From positions 1-61,697 of IMG/VR virus record IMGVR_UViG_3300009285_009643: 61,697 nt of DNA. One strand, 5' to 3'. The first letter of the stretch is position 1. Every line of letters starts with the position of its first letter. Made by a program: the position numbers and the translations under genes. Source of the DNA: a virus. This document shows, one piece after another, positions 51,584-60,133 of this stretch. Below the pieces are notes generated by a model. The model saw nothing but the letters and a program-made list of their open reading frames with translations, made no database searches and was not told the origin of the DNA.

Positions 51584-54500
51584 CTATAACTTATCAATGA
51601 CTTCCTTCAACTTCTCCTCATCAAACTTCGTGCCGATGCTGATCAATGTGCCGAAGTTCCTCCCGATCTCGATCGAGCTTTCTATCGGCACCTCCATGGT
51701 GGCGTACTTCTCCAACATGATAGCGTGGGCCTCTTTCAAGAAGGGCAGTACGTCTTCCCTCGTCACCCAACCATCGCACTCATCGTGAACGCTCATAGCA
51801 TAGCCCGCTTCATACCGCTCGAAGATCTGTCTCTCCCAGAATTTTCTCTGCACCTGCTTGAGCTGCTCCCCAGCCGGAGACTGGATCTCAAAGTTAATAC
51901 CTGACCTGATCTCGTGGCCGTCTTTCCATGAGCCATCAAGCACCAGATGCTTCCTGGCTCCAAGTAGTGTACTGGCGTACCCGTCTCTCAGGATTCTTTC
52001 TTCCACATCTTTCTTCCACTGAGCCACCCCAGGAAAAGCAGCTGCCTTTGCAGCGATGATCTCTCTGGCCTTTTCAACAGTGATCAGCAGCTTCTCAGCC
52101 AGCCCAACCTCTGTCTGTCCGTAAACATCTCCGAAGTTTACTGCCTTGGAATCATTACGGAATTTCTTCAACTCCTTCTGCATTGGGTTGTCGGTGTCGT
52201 CATAACCTTCAGCAATCTGTTCGTAAGTGAGCTCCTTACCAGCAACTGCAGCGACCTCAACAGCTGTTACAGAATGGAGGTCCTTGGCAGGGCCGTCCTT
52301 TGGATAACACGCCAACATGATCTCACATTGGGATCTCTCAGCAGTCAGCCTGAGTTCCTGTCCAGAAAAGTCCATCGACCACCAGATCAGATCTTCTTCT
52401 GGCGGAACATACACCTCTCTGATAGGCGACTTCTTCGAGCACTGCGAAAAATTGGGTCCCTGAGGGGCCGCTCTCCTGCTCGTGGTACGACAAATTCCTG
52501 GGTTTGGGTGGACAAAACCGTCCTTTGGGTTGGGCATCTTCGGATAAGGTTTGAGGTACAATCCAGCATCAGTCTGCAGTGCTTTCGCCTTGATCAACAA
52601 CAGCAACAGTTCCTTCTGCTCTTCATCTGCATCGTACATGATCGCATGGCGGACGGCAGATTCATTGCCTTTGGGGTTGCCCTGCTTCTTACCCGCTGCT
52701 CTCATCTTGTCGGTGACCTTCCCGCGCAGCCGGATCGGAAAGCCCAAGGCCTCATACAAGAAGGCCGTCATCTGCTTGGGGCTGCCGAGGTTGAGTTCAG
52801 GCTTGGGCACGAACAACTTCTCACCAGCGGCATTGAACCTTTCCAACTGCAGATCGGCACTGTTCTCCAGTTCCAATTCACTGTCGTCCAGAGTCAGAGC
52901 AGCAGTTAAATCTGGAGCCTTGTCCTGCATCAGCGTCGCCAGCTTCTCTACCGATCGCAGGTTGCTCTTCAAGGACTCGCCAGTAACCTGCTGGTAGACC
53001 TTCTTCAACTCAGATCCGGATAAGTCCTGAGCCGGCAGGAAGATACAGCCTGGCAGCTTCTCAGTATAGAAAGCCCCGGACAGTTCGTCGCCGACTGTCC
53101 ACTCAATATCGATCAGCTTTTCATTGATCTGTTTCCACAGCTTGGCAGACTCAATCTCGTTCTCGACCGTCAGTTCAGCCAGCCTGTCCAGGTCAAACTT
53201 CTGACCGTTGAGAAACGCCTCGGCACACAGATAGGCCGGAGCCAGTTCACACATCTCGTAAGCATTCCAGGTACCCTCGTAGCGCATGATGATCTCATAC
53301 AGATTGGCCAGCGCACCGGTGCAGATCGAGTCATCCGCGCCGTAGTCAACCACTTCCTGGCCGGTCATCTCGTTCATCTGTCTGGACGGTACCGGTTCAT
53401 AGTCATCAACTGCCTCATCCTCGCCATCCTCAGTCCAGGCAGGCTTCTCGGTCGTCACTTCCTCAAAGGTTACCTGCTGGTAATCCAGATAGGTCTTCGA
53501 GCAGTATTTCAATGCCAAAGGTGTGTTCTCGTTGACATACGACTTCATGATCAAAACGTCATGGACATTTGGCAACCAGCCCCTGTCGAACCTGAGTTCG
53601 AGATGCTTGCGTACAACCGGCAACTCGAACCCCGCATTGAAAACGAAGAGAGGTTTCTTCTCATCACAACAATTCAACAACATGGTCATGTCGTTGAGGG
53701 CGATATTCTCAGTGTCGGCGTGATCAACCGGGAAATAGTAGACCAAGTTGTTGTTCGGGCCGGTGGTGATTGAGAAACCAGAGAGATGCTGACCGTATAC
53801 ATCCAACCGCGGGCCGCGCTGAGTTTTGTTGGCGATACCCCAGGCCAAGGACGCCTCATCGCTCCACGTCTCGATATCAAATGACGGCCCCCAAGGTACG
53901 GCTGCAAGTTGCTGTTTGAACTTCTGGATGAAGGCTGAGGTCAGCTTGTCCTTGGTAATCAACTCGATCTTGAGGTCCCAGTTTTTCCATGTGCTGTCGC
54001 CTTTGGGGTATCTGGCTTTCCAGACTATGTCGTCCCAGCCGGGGTGATGTGGGCGAACACAGTTGTACGAGGCGTATACCAGTTCTTCACTGTCGAGTAT
54101 CTTCTTAAAAGGTTTGAACTCGTCTACAAAAGGAGCCAGGTCCTGGAGAGTTCTCTTCTCAAGCATTTCTAAAAATTCGTCCAGTGAATCTGATCCGTAT
54201 TTGATGAGCATGTCACGGAAAGCAGATTCCCCGAAGCCCTTCGCGCCGGGCACCGCGTCAGACGGGTCGCCTATCAAACTCTTGTAGACAACAATATGTT
54301 TCTTGTCGACGCCCATGAATTTGAGTGGGTCGTTGATCTGGCCCTGGTAGAACAAATCTCCGGCGGCCAAAAGATCTCCATCCCCGGACCAGACTATTGA
54401 ATCCAGTACTTGGGACAGTGCAAAAATAAAGTCGTCTGCCTCTACCTTCTCCTTGACCACAGACACTGCACCATAAGAGAGGAGATTTTCTTCCGCCCGG

Positions 54501-54811
54501 TCCAGCATTTCGTAGAACTCTTTTGAGAACTCCGGCGGTCGCGGTTTTCTTACCCGGTAGCCAGGAAGAAATTGCCGCCGCAACTCAGAGGCGTTACGTC
54601 CGTCCTTCACAAGGATACATTGTGAAGGAACCATGTTCAGTGTCTCGAGGGTCTTCTGCAGGGAAGTCAACCAGATCTCGTAACCATCAATCTGCGATGG
54701 GATGATCTCGTCCTTTCCTTCGAATTCCACAACACTCGCACTGGGTCCGGATACGGCTGCCCACAGCGAGGCTTTCATCACGCTGGAAGCATCAATCAAC
54801 AGTCTTTTCAT
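51584..54811 (-). CDS. DNA polymerase I (family A) with 5'-nuclease and proofreading domains
   Basis: A 1075-residue enzyme for phage replication. The N-terminal 280 residues form the FEN-like 5'-nuclease (MKRLLIDASSVMKA, KVEADDFIFAL, SGDGDLLAAG, DAVPGAKGFG). Residues about 310-560 form the 3'-5' exonuclease (SFDIETWSDEA, FVFNAGFELPVV, DYGADDS). The polymerase follows: motif A SMDFSGQELRL (D814), motif B RNDSKAVNFGDVYGQ (R885, K889, F893), motif C MSVHDE (D1010). Motif A reads D-F-S-G-Q-E-L where most enzymes have D-Y-S-Q-I-E-L. Full-length PolI in a phage is uncommon; many have only the last two domains. Longer than E. coli PolI (928). Confidence 0.92.
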   Translation of the reverse strand: MKRLLIDASSVMKASLWAAVSGPSASVVEFEGKDEIIPSQIDGYEIWLTSLQKTLETLNMVPSQCILVKDGRNASELRRQFLPGYRVRKPRPPEFSKEFYEMLDRAEENLLSYGAVSVVKEKVEADDFIFALSQVLDSIVWSGDGDLLAAGDLFYQGQINDPLKFMGVDKKHIVVYKSLIGDPSDAVPGAKGFGESAFRDMLIKYGSDSLDEFLEMLEKRTLQDLAPFVDEFKPFKKILDSEELVYASYNCVRPHHPGWDDIVWKARYPKGDSTWKNWDLKIELITKDKLTSAFIQKFKQQLAAVPWGPSFDIETWSDEASLAWGIANKTQRGPRLDVYGQHLSGFSITTGPNNNLVYYFPVDHADTENIALNDMTMLLNCCDEKKPLFVFNAGFELPVVRKHLELRFDRGWLPNVHDVLIMKSYVNENTPLALKYCSKTYLDYQQVTFEEVTTEKPAWTEDGEDEAVDDYEPVPSRQMNEMTGQEVVDYGADDSICTGALANLYEIIMRYEGTWNAYEMCELAPAYLCAEAFLNGQKFDLDRLAELTVENEIESAKLWKQINEKLIDIEWTVGDELSGAFYTEKLPGCIFLPAQDLSGSELKKVYQQVTGESLKSNLRSVEKLATLMQDKAPDLTAALTLDDSELELENSADLQLERFNAAGEKLFVPKPELNLGSPKQMTAFLYEALGFPIRLRGKVTDKMRAAGKKQGNPKGNESAVRHAIMYDADEEQKELLLLLIKAKALQTDAGLYLKPYPKMPNPKDGFVHPNPGICRTTSRRAAPQGPNFSQCSKKSPIREVYVPPEEDLIWWSMDFSGQELRLTAERSQCEIMLACYPKDGPAKDLHSVTAVEVAAVAGKELTYEQIAEGYDDTDNPMQKELKKFRNDSKAVNFGDVYGQTEVGLAEKLLITVEKAREIIAAKAAAFPGVAQWKKDVEERILRDGYASTLLGARKHLVLDGSWKDGHEIRSGINFEIQSPAGEQLKQVQRKFWERQIFERYEAGYAMSVHDECDGWVTREDVLPFLKEAHAIMLEKYATMEVPIESSIEIGRNFGTLISIGTKFDEEKLKEVIDKL

Positions 54812-55464
54812 ACCTCAATCCCCCATAGCAATTTCACAGTGTACGCCAGGTCGAGATCCATCTTCACGTTGTTTACCATCCACTCGACATAATTCTTCGG
54901 CAGCTGCTCCATAGGCAACCCTTTGTGCTTACCAAACGGCATCAGCTTCAGCCTGACTGGTGTGTTCGAATATTCTGCCAGTTTCCAGATGTCCCAGCCA
55001 GTTCCTTCAGCCATGTAGTCAAGGAGACCGAGGCAGTTTCTGACATCCCCGAGGACCCTGTGACTGAGTTGTTGTTCCAGATCACAGTAGCAGGACAGTG
55101 TTGCCAGCTTATGTTCCGGTGCATCGGGCAGGAGCCGCCTGGCCAGGACATAGGTGCAGCAGGTCGTGACGATGTTCATGTATGGTGCCAGTAGCGGATA
55201 ATCGTACTTTGCATTGTGGGCCACAAGCATGATCTCGCCTTCTGGGAATTTGATCTGATCGATGGTCGGAGCGTCGACCACATCTGCTGTTCGGATATTA
55301 TGAATACCGCTGACCTCGCAAGGTATTGGAACCATTGGATTTATTAGAGAAGAGAACTCCTCAACGACACCTAAATCCTCGGTAATTTCTGCCCAACCAA
55401 CTTCGCAGATGTGGATGGGATCCACAAGTCCGGTTGTCTCACAGTCCGCTACAATTATTCTCAT
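54808..55464 (-). CDS. DEDDh 3'-5' exonuclease fused to a DUF3820-like domain, 218 residues
   Basis: DnaQ/exonuclease-X-like: ADCETTG (D7, E9), VAHNAKYDYPLL (D88), and SHRVLGDVRN (H135, D140) are the four catalytic residues plus the His. The C-terminal part LKLMPFGKHKGLPMEQLPK matches the F-G-K-H-K-G motif of DUF3820, which is attached to such nucleases in many phages and bacteria. Start could be ATG 55464 or 55476. Overlaps the polymerase start by four bases. Probably trims or proofreads DNA alongside the polymerase. Confidence 0.82.
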   Translation of the reverse strand: MRIIVADCETTGLVDPIHICEVGWAEITEDLGVVEEFSSLINPMVPIPCEVSGIHNIRTADVVDAPTIDQIKFPEGEIMLVAHNAKYDYPLLAPYMNIVTTCCTYVLARRLLPDAPEHKLATLSCYCDLEQQLSHRVLGDVRNCLGLLDYMAEGTGWDIWKLAEYSNTPVRLKLMPFGKHKGLPMEQLPKNYVEWMVNNVKMDLDLAYTVKLLWGIEV

Positions 55465-55484
55465 CTTCCTCTCCATACAAGAAA

Positions 55485-55502
55485 GCCCCTCTTTCGAGGG
55501 GC
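55485..55502 (-). terminator. Hairpin between the 55517-56311 gene and the exonuclease
   Basis: On the minus strand GCCCCTC and GAGGGGC pair perfectly (7 bp, four-base loop) and are followed by TTTCTTG. It may be a weak terminator or an attenuator. The right arm contains the GAGGGG in front of the exonuclease start at 55476, so it could also hide that ribosome site. Confidence 0.55.
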
Positions 55503-55516
55503 TCCAGTTAAGATTG

Positions 55517-56311
55517 TTAAACCACAGAAACGATAGTGTAAGCGTCGATCACATCCAGAGGTACCAGATCCGGGACCAGGATGGTGAAGTCCTGGCCTGC
55601 CTTGTTCACCCCGGGGATGGGTTTGATTCTGATACACTGGCTTTTGTCAGATCGCATCAGTTGCTTGGCGACCCAGAGTTGCTGCTGCATAAAGAATGCG
55701 TTGAAGCCCTTGATAGCGGTGGTGGATACCGATACCTGAACGATGCCGAGGGCCACTGCAGTATCCTTGTACTTGGGGTCAGCGTTGAAGATCATCGCAT
55801 AGATGTCCTTGTACTTGCCGACCCGCCACTCTTCGTACACTGGCTGCTTTGCTGCCTTGCGAATCTCGGCCGCCTGCTCTTGCCACTCCTCGAAAGTCAT
55901 TGACGCTCCACCGTCCCGGTCAGGAATTGTGGCGCCGTCATAAGAGGCCCGGCAGTACTTCCTGGCCTCCTGCTCCTCTTTCTTGTCGACAACCGGCGCA
56001 CACATCCACCGGTAGGAGTGGGACACCACCTGAACATCGACCCACGGACCCAACACGATGTTGGAATCCGTCCGAATCATGCCGGCGGCACCCGGCACCA
56101 AACGCGGGAAAGTATTCCCGTACTCGACAGGATCCATCAGGTTCTCGAGCTGGGCAAAGCTGGGAGCCTTGTCACCGACGACAGCCGGGGGTGCTGCCTG
56201 CTGCTTGACAGCTGGCGGTGCTGCTTGGGTTTGTGTGGTTTCTACTTCAGGTGCGGGGGTGGGTTGGGTCTCTTCTTGGGGAACTGCTGTTTTATTTCCA
56301 CGTATGGCCAT
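55517..56311 (-). CDS. Putative DNA-binding replication protein, 264 residues
   Basis: ATG 56311 behind GAGGTATTAC. A Pro/Gln/Ala-rich disordered N-terminus (PQEETQPTPAPEVETTQTQ) precedes an OB- or beta-type body (LGPWVDVQVVSHSYRWMCAP, KYKDIYAMIFNADPKYKDTA). It ends in a beta stretch (VPLDVIDAYTIVSVV). The gene lies between helicase and polymerase/exonuclease genes and the product has a disordered tail like many ssDNA-binding proteins (with the tail at the other end). An SSB function is only suggested by place and fold impression. Confidence 0.5.
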   Translation of the reverse strand: MAIRGNKTAVPQEETQPTPAPEVETTQTQAAPPAVKQQAAPPAVVGDKAPSFAQLENLMDPVEYGNTFPRLVPGAAGMIRTDSNIVLGPWVDVQVVSHSYRWMCAPVVDKKEEQEARKYCRASYDGATIPDRDGGASMTFEEWQEQAAEIRKAAKQPVYEEWRVGKYKDIYAMIFNADPKYKDTAVALGIVQVSVSTTAIKGFNAFFMQQQLWVAKQLMRSDKSQCIRIKPIPGVNKAGQDFTILVPDLVPLDVIDAYTIVSVV

Positions 56312-56390
56312 TGTAATACCTCGTAAGTTATTGATTGTAGGTTGTTGGTTCTGAGTTTTGGTTTGTACGTTTTGTTTTCTGTGGGTGGCG

Positions 56391-56400
56391 TCACCTCCTT
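56391..56400 (-). promoter_or_regulatory. Perfect ten-base Shine-Dalgarno sequence without a start codon nearby
   Basis: On the minus strand AAGGAGGTGA is complementary to the whole 3' end of 16S rRNA. It follows the stop of 56401-56655 and precedes the ATG at 56311 by about 80 bases. The GTG inside it is too close to serve as start. It may be a ribosome standby site for the strongly expressed gene 55517-56311, or a relic of a lost small gene. Confidence 0.5.
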
Positions 56401-56655
56401 TTATTCAAAGAATCCTTGACTGACAAAGGTTCCACTCAGGTCGAATACTACCTCGGTGTAAAACCCGGTGTAACCATTAATCAGATCAGATATGTTACTG
56501 TCAGGGAATGAGTGGTTGTTGTTTGTTGACTCCAAGATTATTACCAGAAGATTCTTCTCTTCTGTTACCCTGGTAATTTCTACCCCGAGCGAAGCGTACA
56601 GTTCTACGAACCGTTTCAGGTCACACTCGCCGAGCTTTTCCAGTAATTTCTTCAT
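56401..56655 (-). CDS. Hypothetical protein, 84 residues
   Basis: ATG behind GGGAGGAGAAAATCAA. A basic-acidic helix (MKKLLEKLGECDLKRFVELY) is followed by alternating strands (GVEITRVTEEKNLLVIILES, YTEVVFDLSGTFVSQGFFE). It reads like a small alpha+beta phage protein. Located between the helicase gene and the putative DNA-binding gene. No family recognised. Confidence 0.6.
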   Translation of the reverse strand: MKKLLEKLGECDLKRFVELYASLGVEITRVTEEKNLLVIILESTNNNHSFPDSNISDLINGYTGFYTEVVFDLSGTFVSQGFFE

Positions 56656-56700
56656 TTGATTTTCTCCTCCCTACTGATGTATTTACCGTCTTTTACGGAA

Positions 56701-58137
56701 CTAGTCAACGGGAAAAAGATCTTCCCTCAAACTTTTTGGCGAGCACAAAACCTCCTGCATGACATCGTCCCGGGCCATAATGAGTTTCAACAGCGTCTTC
56801 TGGATGGTCTTGCGGGCGACAAACAGGGTGATAATGACCCGCTCCTTTTGACCCTGGCGATAAATTCTCCCAACCGATTGTCGGAATCCACGAGCAGTGA
56901 CCGGCATCTCTGGATAGACGGCACTTGAACAGACTTGAAGATTGAGACCAACCCCTCCAGATTTTTCATTGATGGTCAGCACTCGCAGCTTCCGATCCTT
57001 GAACGCCTGAATATATTTGATCTGTTGGGTCCTTGAAATACTTCCGTAGCAGCCTCCGATGCCTAGTTTCTTGTATCTCAGCATCATTTTATCGTTTGAC
57101 ATCACGTACTTATTGACTATGAGAGTCTGAGGATTGTTCTCCACAATTGTGTCCAACAGACTCAGTACCTTCGGATCTTTTTTGTACATTGCTTTGTCAG
57201 GATTGACAATGATCTTTTGCGCCCAATTATAGTAAGCCATGACTTGGAGAGCATCAATCACTATCTTTCCGTCATGAACAAGCATCTTTTTCTCAAGCAA
57301 CTCCTTGTAGATCTTATAGTGCTCGGGGTCTAGATCGTATTCTATAAGGTTGTACACTACAGGCGGCAGGTCCAAATAGTCCGTTGCGAAACGTATCGAC
57401 GCCACGCTTCTCAGATTCTCCTTGAGCATGTCCAAGTTCATGAACTTGGTTGGGGCTCCAAAAATGTTCTCCTCCGATACATGTAACCTGTTGAATTGGA
57501 ACTCATTTGTGTAAATGTCCGGATCAATTGTTTTTATCAGGCCGTAAAGGTCGGCCGGATTATTAGACGGTGTGGCCGTCAGCAGGCAGCAGCCGTCATT
57601 GAGCTGAGGGAATTGAATGACTTCCTTCTTTGGCAGCATCCTCCCCGGTACAATGATATCCTTTTTTAAAATCCCTCCATTCAACATCTTGTAGAACTTG
57701 TTGTTTGGGTTCGACAGAATGGTGGCCTCATCCACCACAAAGTATCCAGGGAAGCTCTTAATGGTGTCATAATCCTTCTGGAAGATCTCGAAAGATAAGA
57801 TAATGATATCATGGTCGAAGTTGAACTTCTTCCGGTCCTTTGGCGTCCCGGCGTAGAGCAGGGTATCGAATCCCATGTAACTGGCCACCTCGTACCACTG
57901 CTGGGTCAGTGAAGCAGGACAGAGAACATAAGCTCGGTCGAACCCGTGCAGCAGATTCCAACCAGCAGACATCGCCCCCATCAAAGTTTTCCCTAAACCG
58001 ATATCGAGGAAATATCCACAGGACTTAGCCCGACCCCGGGTATTCAGGTCCTCAATTTGGTAGTTATGAGGCCGCTCGACGCCAGGCGGCAGCCTGATCC
58101 CGGCATCGAGGACTTCTTGGATGATACCGAGGTCCAT
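56701..58137 (-). CDS. SNF2/DEAD-like helicase, 478 residues
   Basis: An ATP-driven translocase of superfamily 2. Motif I DIGLGKT (45-51), Ia YVLCPASLTQQWYEV, motif II VVDEAT, III LLTATPSNN, and C-terminal motifs TINEKSGGVGLNLQ (V) and RQSVGRIYRQGQ (VI) place it with SNF2-like enzymes common in phages. Start at 58137 shares one base with the previous stop (TAATG). It is probably the replicative or repair helicase of this phage since no DnaB-like or DnaG gene is visible in the window. Confidence 0.82.
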   Translation of the reverse strand: MDLGIIQEVLDAGIRLPPGVERPHNYQIEDLNTRGRAKSCGYFLDIGLGKTLMGAMSAGWNLLHGFDRAYVLCPASLTQQWYEVASYMGFDTLLYAGTPKDRKKFNFDHDIIILSFEIFQKDYDTIKSFPGYFVVDEATILSNPNNKFYKMLNGGILKKDIIVPGRMLPKKEVIQFPQLNDGCCLLTATPSNNPADLYGLIKTIDPDIYTNEFQFNRLHVSEENIFGAPTKFMNLDMLKENLRSVASIRFATDYLDLPPVVYNLIEYDLDPEHYKIYKELLEKKMLVHDGKIVIDALQVMAYYNWAQKIIVNPDKAMYKKDPKVLSLLDTIVENNPQTLIVNKYVMSNDKMMLRYKKLGIGGCYGSISRTQQIKYIQAFKDRKLRVLTINEKSGGVGLNLQVCSSAVYPEMPVTARGFRQSVGRIYRQGQKERVIITLFVARKTIQKTLLKLIMARDDVMQEVLCSPKSLREDLFPVD

Positions 58138-58598
58138 TACCACCCCCACTCGATGAGATCATACAGCTTTCTCATCACCCTTTCAGTCTCTTCATATGCT
58201 GCGAAGTCCATTCCGAGTGAGTCATAACTGCCGTGGATGGCCGCCACTCTCTCGGCTATTGGTTTCAGCAACCCCAACTTGTACGAGTTGGTGATCACCG
58301 TGAGAAGATCAGAAATACATTGTTCACAGACCTTGACCAGTATTTCCGGGTAGAATATATCAGATTCATTCATAGCCAGGCGCCAGGTTTCGATCTGAAT
58401 GGCTACCCAGAGCTGGTTCTTGGCGGTGTTGCCGGACTGGGGCCATTTCCTCAAGGCGTGGTGGACTTCTCCGATAGTCTCTTTGTTAAGGTGTTGAATT
58501 ATTGGAGATTCTTTAAAGGCGTCAATGGTGTCCAACCTGATCAGGCAGCCGCCTATCGCCGCCAGCATGGTGAGTGATTGTCGCGTGGAGTGGCTCAT
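58137..58598 (-). CDS. Hypothetical helical protein, 153 residues
   Basis: Coupled to the helicase (stop shares the A of TAATG). Nearly all helical (MSHSTRQSLTMLAAIGGCLI, VWVAIQIETW-like, ICEQCISDL-like segments), ending in a Trp-rich tail (LIEWGW). Soluble. It could be a helicase loader or partner, but that is by position only. Confidence 0.55.
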   Translation of the reverse strand: MSHSTRQSLTMLAAIGGCLIRLDTIDAFKESPIIQHLNKETIGEVHHALRKWPQSGNTAKNQLWVAIQIETWRLAMNESDIFYPEILVKVCEQCISDLLTVITNSYKLGLLKPIAERVAAIHGSYDSLGMDFAAYEETERVMRKLYDLIEWGW

Positions 58599-58828
58599 GG
58601 TTTCAGATCCTCTATGTGGCCTTCGCAGACGAGGAGGACGAAGAAATCATCAGGATTGGTGAATTCGTCATCCTCGTCAGTAGTTGTGAACTCAAACGCA
58701 GCCTCTAATCGAGCTGCGTAAATGGCCTCCGTTGTATCGTTGACCGAAACATGAGCCAAGTAAGTTTCCTCCCCGTACTCGTCAGCAAGATATTCAGGAT
58801 ACAGAAGTAACACTGTGTAATCTTTCAT
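58595..58828 (-). CDS. Hypothetical acidic protein, 77 residues
   Basis: ATG 58828; the stop overlaps the next start (ATGA). A beta-alpha-beta unit (DYTVLLLYPEYLADEYGEET, YLAHVSVNDT) with a very acidic middle (TTTDEDDEFTNPDD) and strand FFVLLVCEG. Acidic early phage proteins of this size often mimic DNA to block host enzymes; that possibility rests on composition alone. Confidence 0.55.
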   Translation of the reverse strand: MKDYTVLLLYPEYLADEYGEETYLAHVSVNDTTEAIYAARLEAAFEFTTTDEDDEFTNPDDFFVLLVCEGHIEDLKP

Positions 58829-59244
58829 TTGCTCTCCCTCTTAATAAATTCAGCAACTTTGACTCTGAACTCGGCCTCGTCCTTCGCGGCCCACCGTAAC
58901 CGAGCAGACACTGCGCAGCTCGAAAAAAGGTGGGAGTACCTACTGTCAGAGAACTCTTTGTCATTGATAAGTTCCTCCCCGCACAGAAGACAACGAGTAT
59001 GACTAACGTAGCCAGACTCCAAGTCTCCACATCCGTCCCGGTATGTTATCGTTTTCTTTCCCACATCTTTGAAACATACAGAGAATAGATTGTCATTATG
59101 GCTCCACTCCCCGTACTTCCCATCTGTCCAGTGCGGTGACAGCTTACTTCTTATCGAGGCAAGCTGGTATGGCTGAAGCTCCTCGAGAACCAAGCGCAGT
59201 ATCTTTTCTGGTTGGTGTCTCATTATTATGTCGATGTTATTCAT
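58825..59244 (-). CDS. Hypothetical protein with Cys pair, 139 residues
   Basis: Start at ATG 59244 behind GAGGGGGAGGG. MRHQPEKILRLVLEELQPYQ and a second helical part flank CLLCGEELINDKEF, a single C-x-x-C knuckle that could pair with Cys 20-30 residues away. It overlaps the end of the gp88-like gene and is coupled to the next gene. No family recognised. Confidence 0.55.
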   Translation of the reverse strand: MNNIDIIMRHQPEKILRLVLEELQPYQLASIRSKLSPHWTDGKYGEWSHNDNLFSVCFKDVGKKTITYRDGCGDLESGYVSHTRCLLCGEELINDKEFSDSRYSHLFSSCAVSARLRWAAKDEAEFRVKVAEFIKRESK

Positions 59245-59254
59245 CCCCTCCCCC

Positions 59255-59917
59255 TCAATGTTTCTTAAAATGAACAATCTTCAGCCTTAAGCTGTCCTCA
59301 TCAAAGCACCCGCCCTCACAAGTAGCGCAGGTCACGTCCGATTTCCCCCAAGTCTTCGGACAATGAAAAGCCTCGTTGTGACGGTACCACCCCTCATCCT
59401 CCCCAAAATACGTAAGGGTCACCCGGGCCAACAATTCATTAGGCATGTGCTTGGCTATCAGGTTCATACAGGCGCCGAAGCAATCTGGATCAGTACTGAA
59501 CAACAGGCGCAGGTTAGGCAGGCCAGGCAGCAGCGCCAGCATCCGGTGGAACATCGCATTGGACCGCCAGGCCCGGGTCGGCAGCATAAAGACCGTATCC
59601 GGATTCTTCTCACAGATGTCCCGGACCTTGAGAATATCCTTGGTCCGGACCAGGGCCTCACCCCGGGACATCAGCCTGACCCGAGCTGTGGACTTTTTCT
59701 TGGTGGCCAGATCAGCCTTGACTATGTCACCGGTCAGGGTCCGCCAATACTCCTCTTCCCGCTTATCAACCTCCTCCTTGTGCTTCATGTACAGGTTTTC
59801 CGTCTTGACACAGTAGCAATGCTGCTTGCAATACTCAGTGGCATGGACACAGGACTTAGGCCTGGCCCTGTTGATGGAAAAGAGGCCGATGTGTTCGACG
59901 AATTTGATTTCATTCAT
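59255..59917 (-). CDS. gp88-like Cys-rich protein (radical-SAM-like), 220 residues
   Basis: Cys23, Cys30, Cys34 and Cys36 (SCVHATEYCKQHCYC) lie near the N-terminus. The layout is close to the radical-SAM cluster motif and to the phage Gene product 88 family, which has the same S-I-N-R-A-R-P-K-S-C opening. More Cys pairs (CFGACMN, CATCEGGC) occur in the C-terminal half. Such proteins may bind an Fe-S cluster and modify a nucleotide, tRNA or protein; no substrate can be named. ATGA coupling to the gene at 59910-60122. Confidence 0.65.
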   Translation of the reverse strand: MNEIKFVEHIGLFSINRARPKSCVHATEYCKQHCYCVKTENLYMKHKEEVDKREEEYWRTLTGDIVKADLATKKKSTARVRLMSRGEALVRTKDILKVRDICEKNPDTVFMLPTRAWRSNAMFHRMLALLPGLPNLRLLFSTDPDCFGACMNLIAKHMPNELLARVTLTYFGEDEGWYRHNEAFHCPKTWGKSDVTCATCEGGCFDEDSLRLKIVHFKKH

Positions 59918-60122
59918 GGCTGAAGTCCTCCCTCAACTTGGTGATAGAAATAGGTGCTGACTCGTGGATGGTTCCGTTGTTCTTCCGCTCCCAAGACACA
60001 GCGTATCTGGAAACGATCATCATGCACAGGTCCCAGTTCAACTGGCAGCCGACCTTTTCCACATCAAAGTCATCTCCATAGACAATTTCAAACCATTCAG
60101 GAGCTGTATTATAATCCCGGAT
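59910..60122 (-). CDS. Hypothetical protein of about 70 residues with no normal start codon
   Basis: The frame is open from 60122 to TGA 59910-59912, overlapping the next ATG. The end (IHESAPISITKLREDFSHE) and the segment DYNTAPEWFEIVYGDDFDVE read as real protein, yet no ATG/GTG/TTG lies in its first part. A GAGGCGGAAG site stands directly before ATC at 60122-60120. A GTG at 60062 gives a shorter 50-residue protein. Either a rare AUC start, the internal GTG, or a sequencing change explains this. Confidence 0.45.
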   Translation of the reverse strand: MRDYNTAPEWFEIVYGDDFDVEKVGCQLNWDLCMMIVSRYAVSWERKNNGTIHESAPISITKLREDFSHE

Positions 60123-60133
60123 ATCTTCCGCCT

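Noticed and set aside
52274-52997. Rightward ORFs opposite the polymerase
   Set aside because: They lie inside a polymerase with all catalytic motifs on the other strand and lack start signals.
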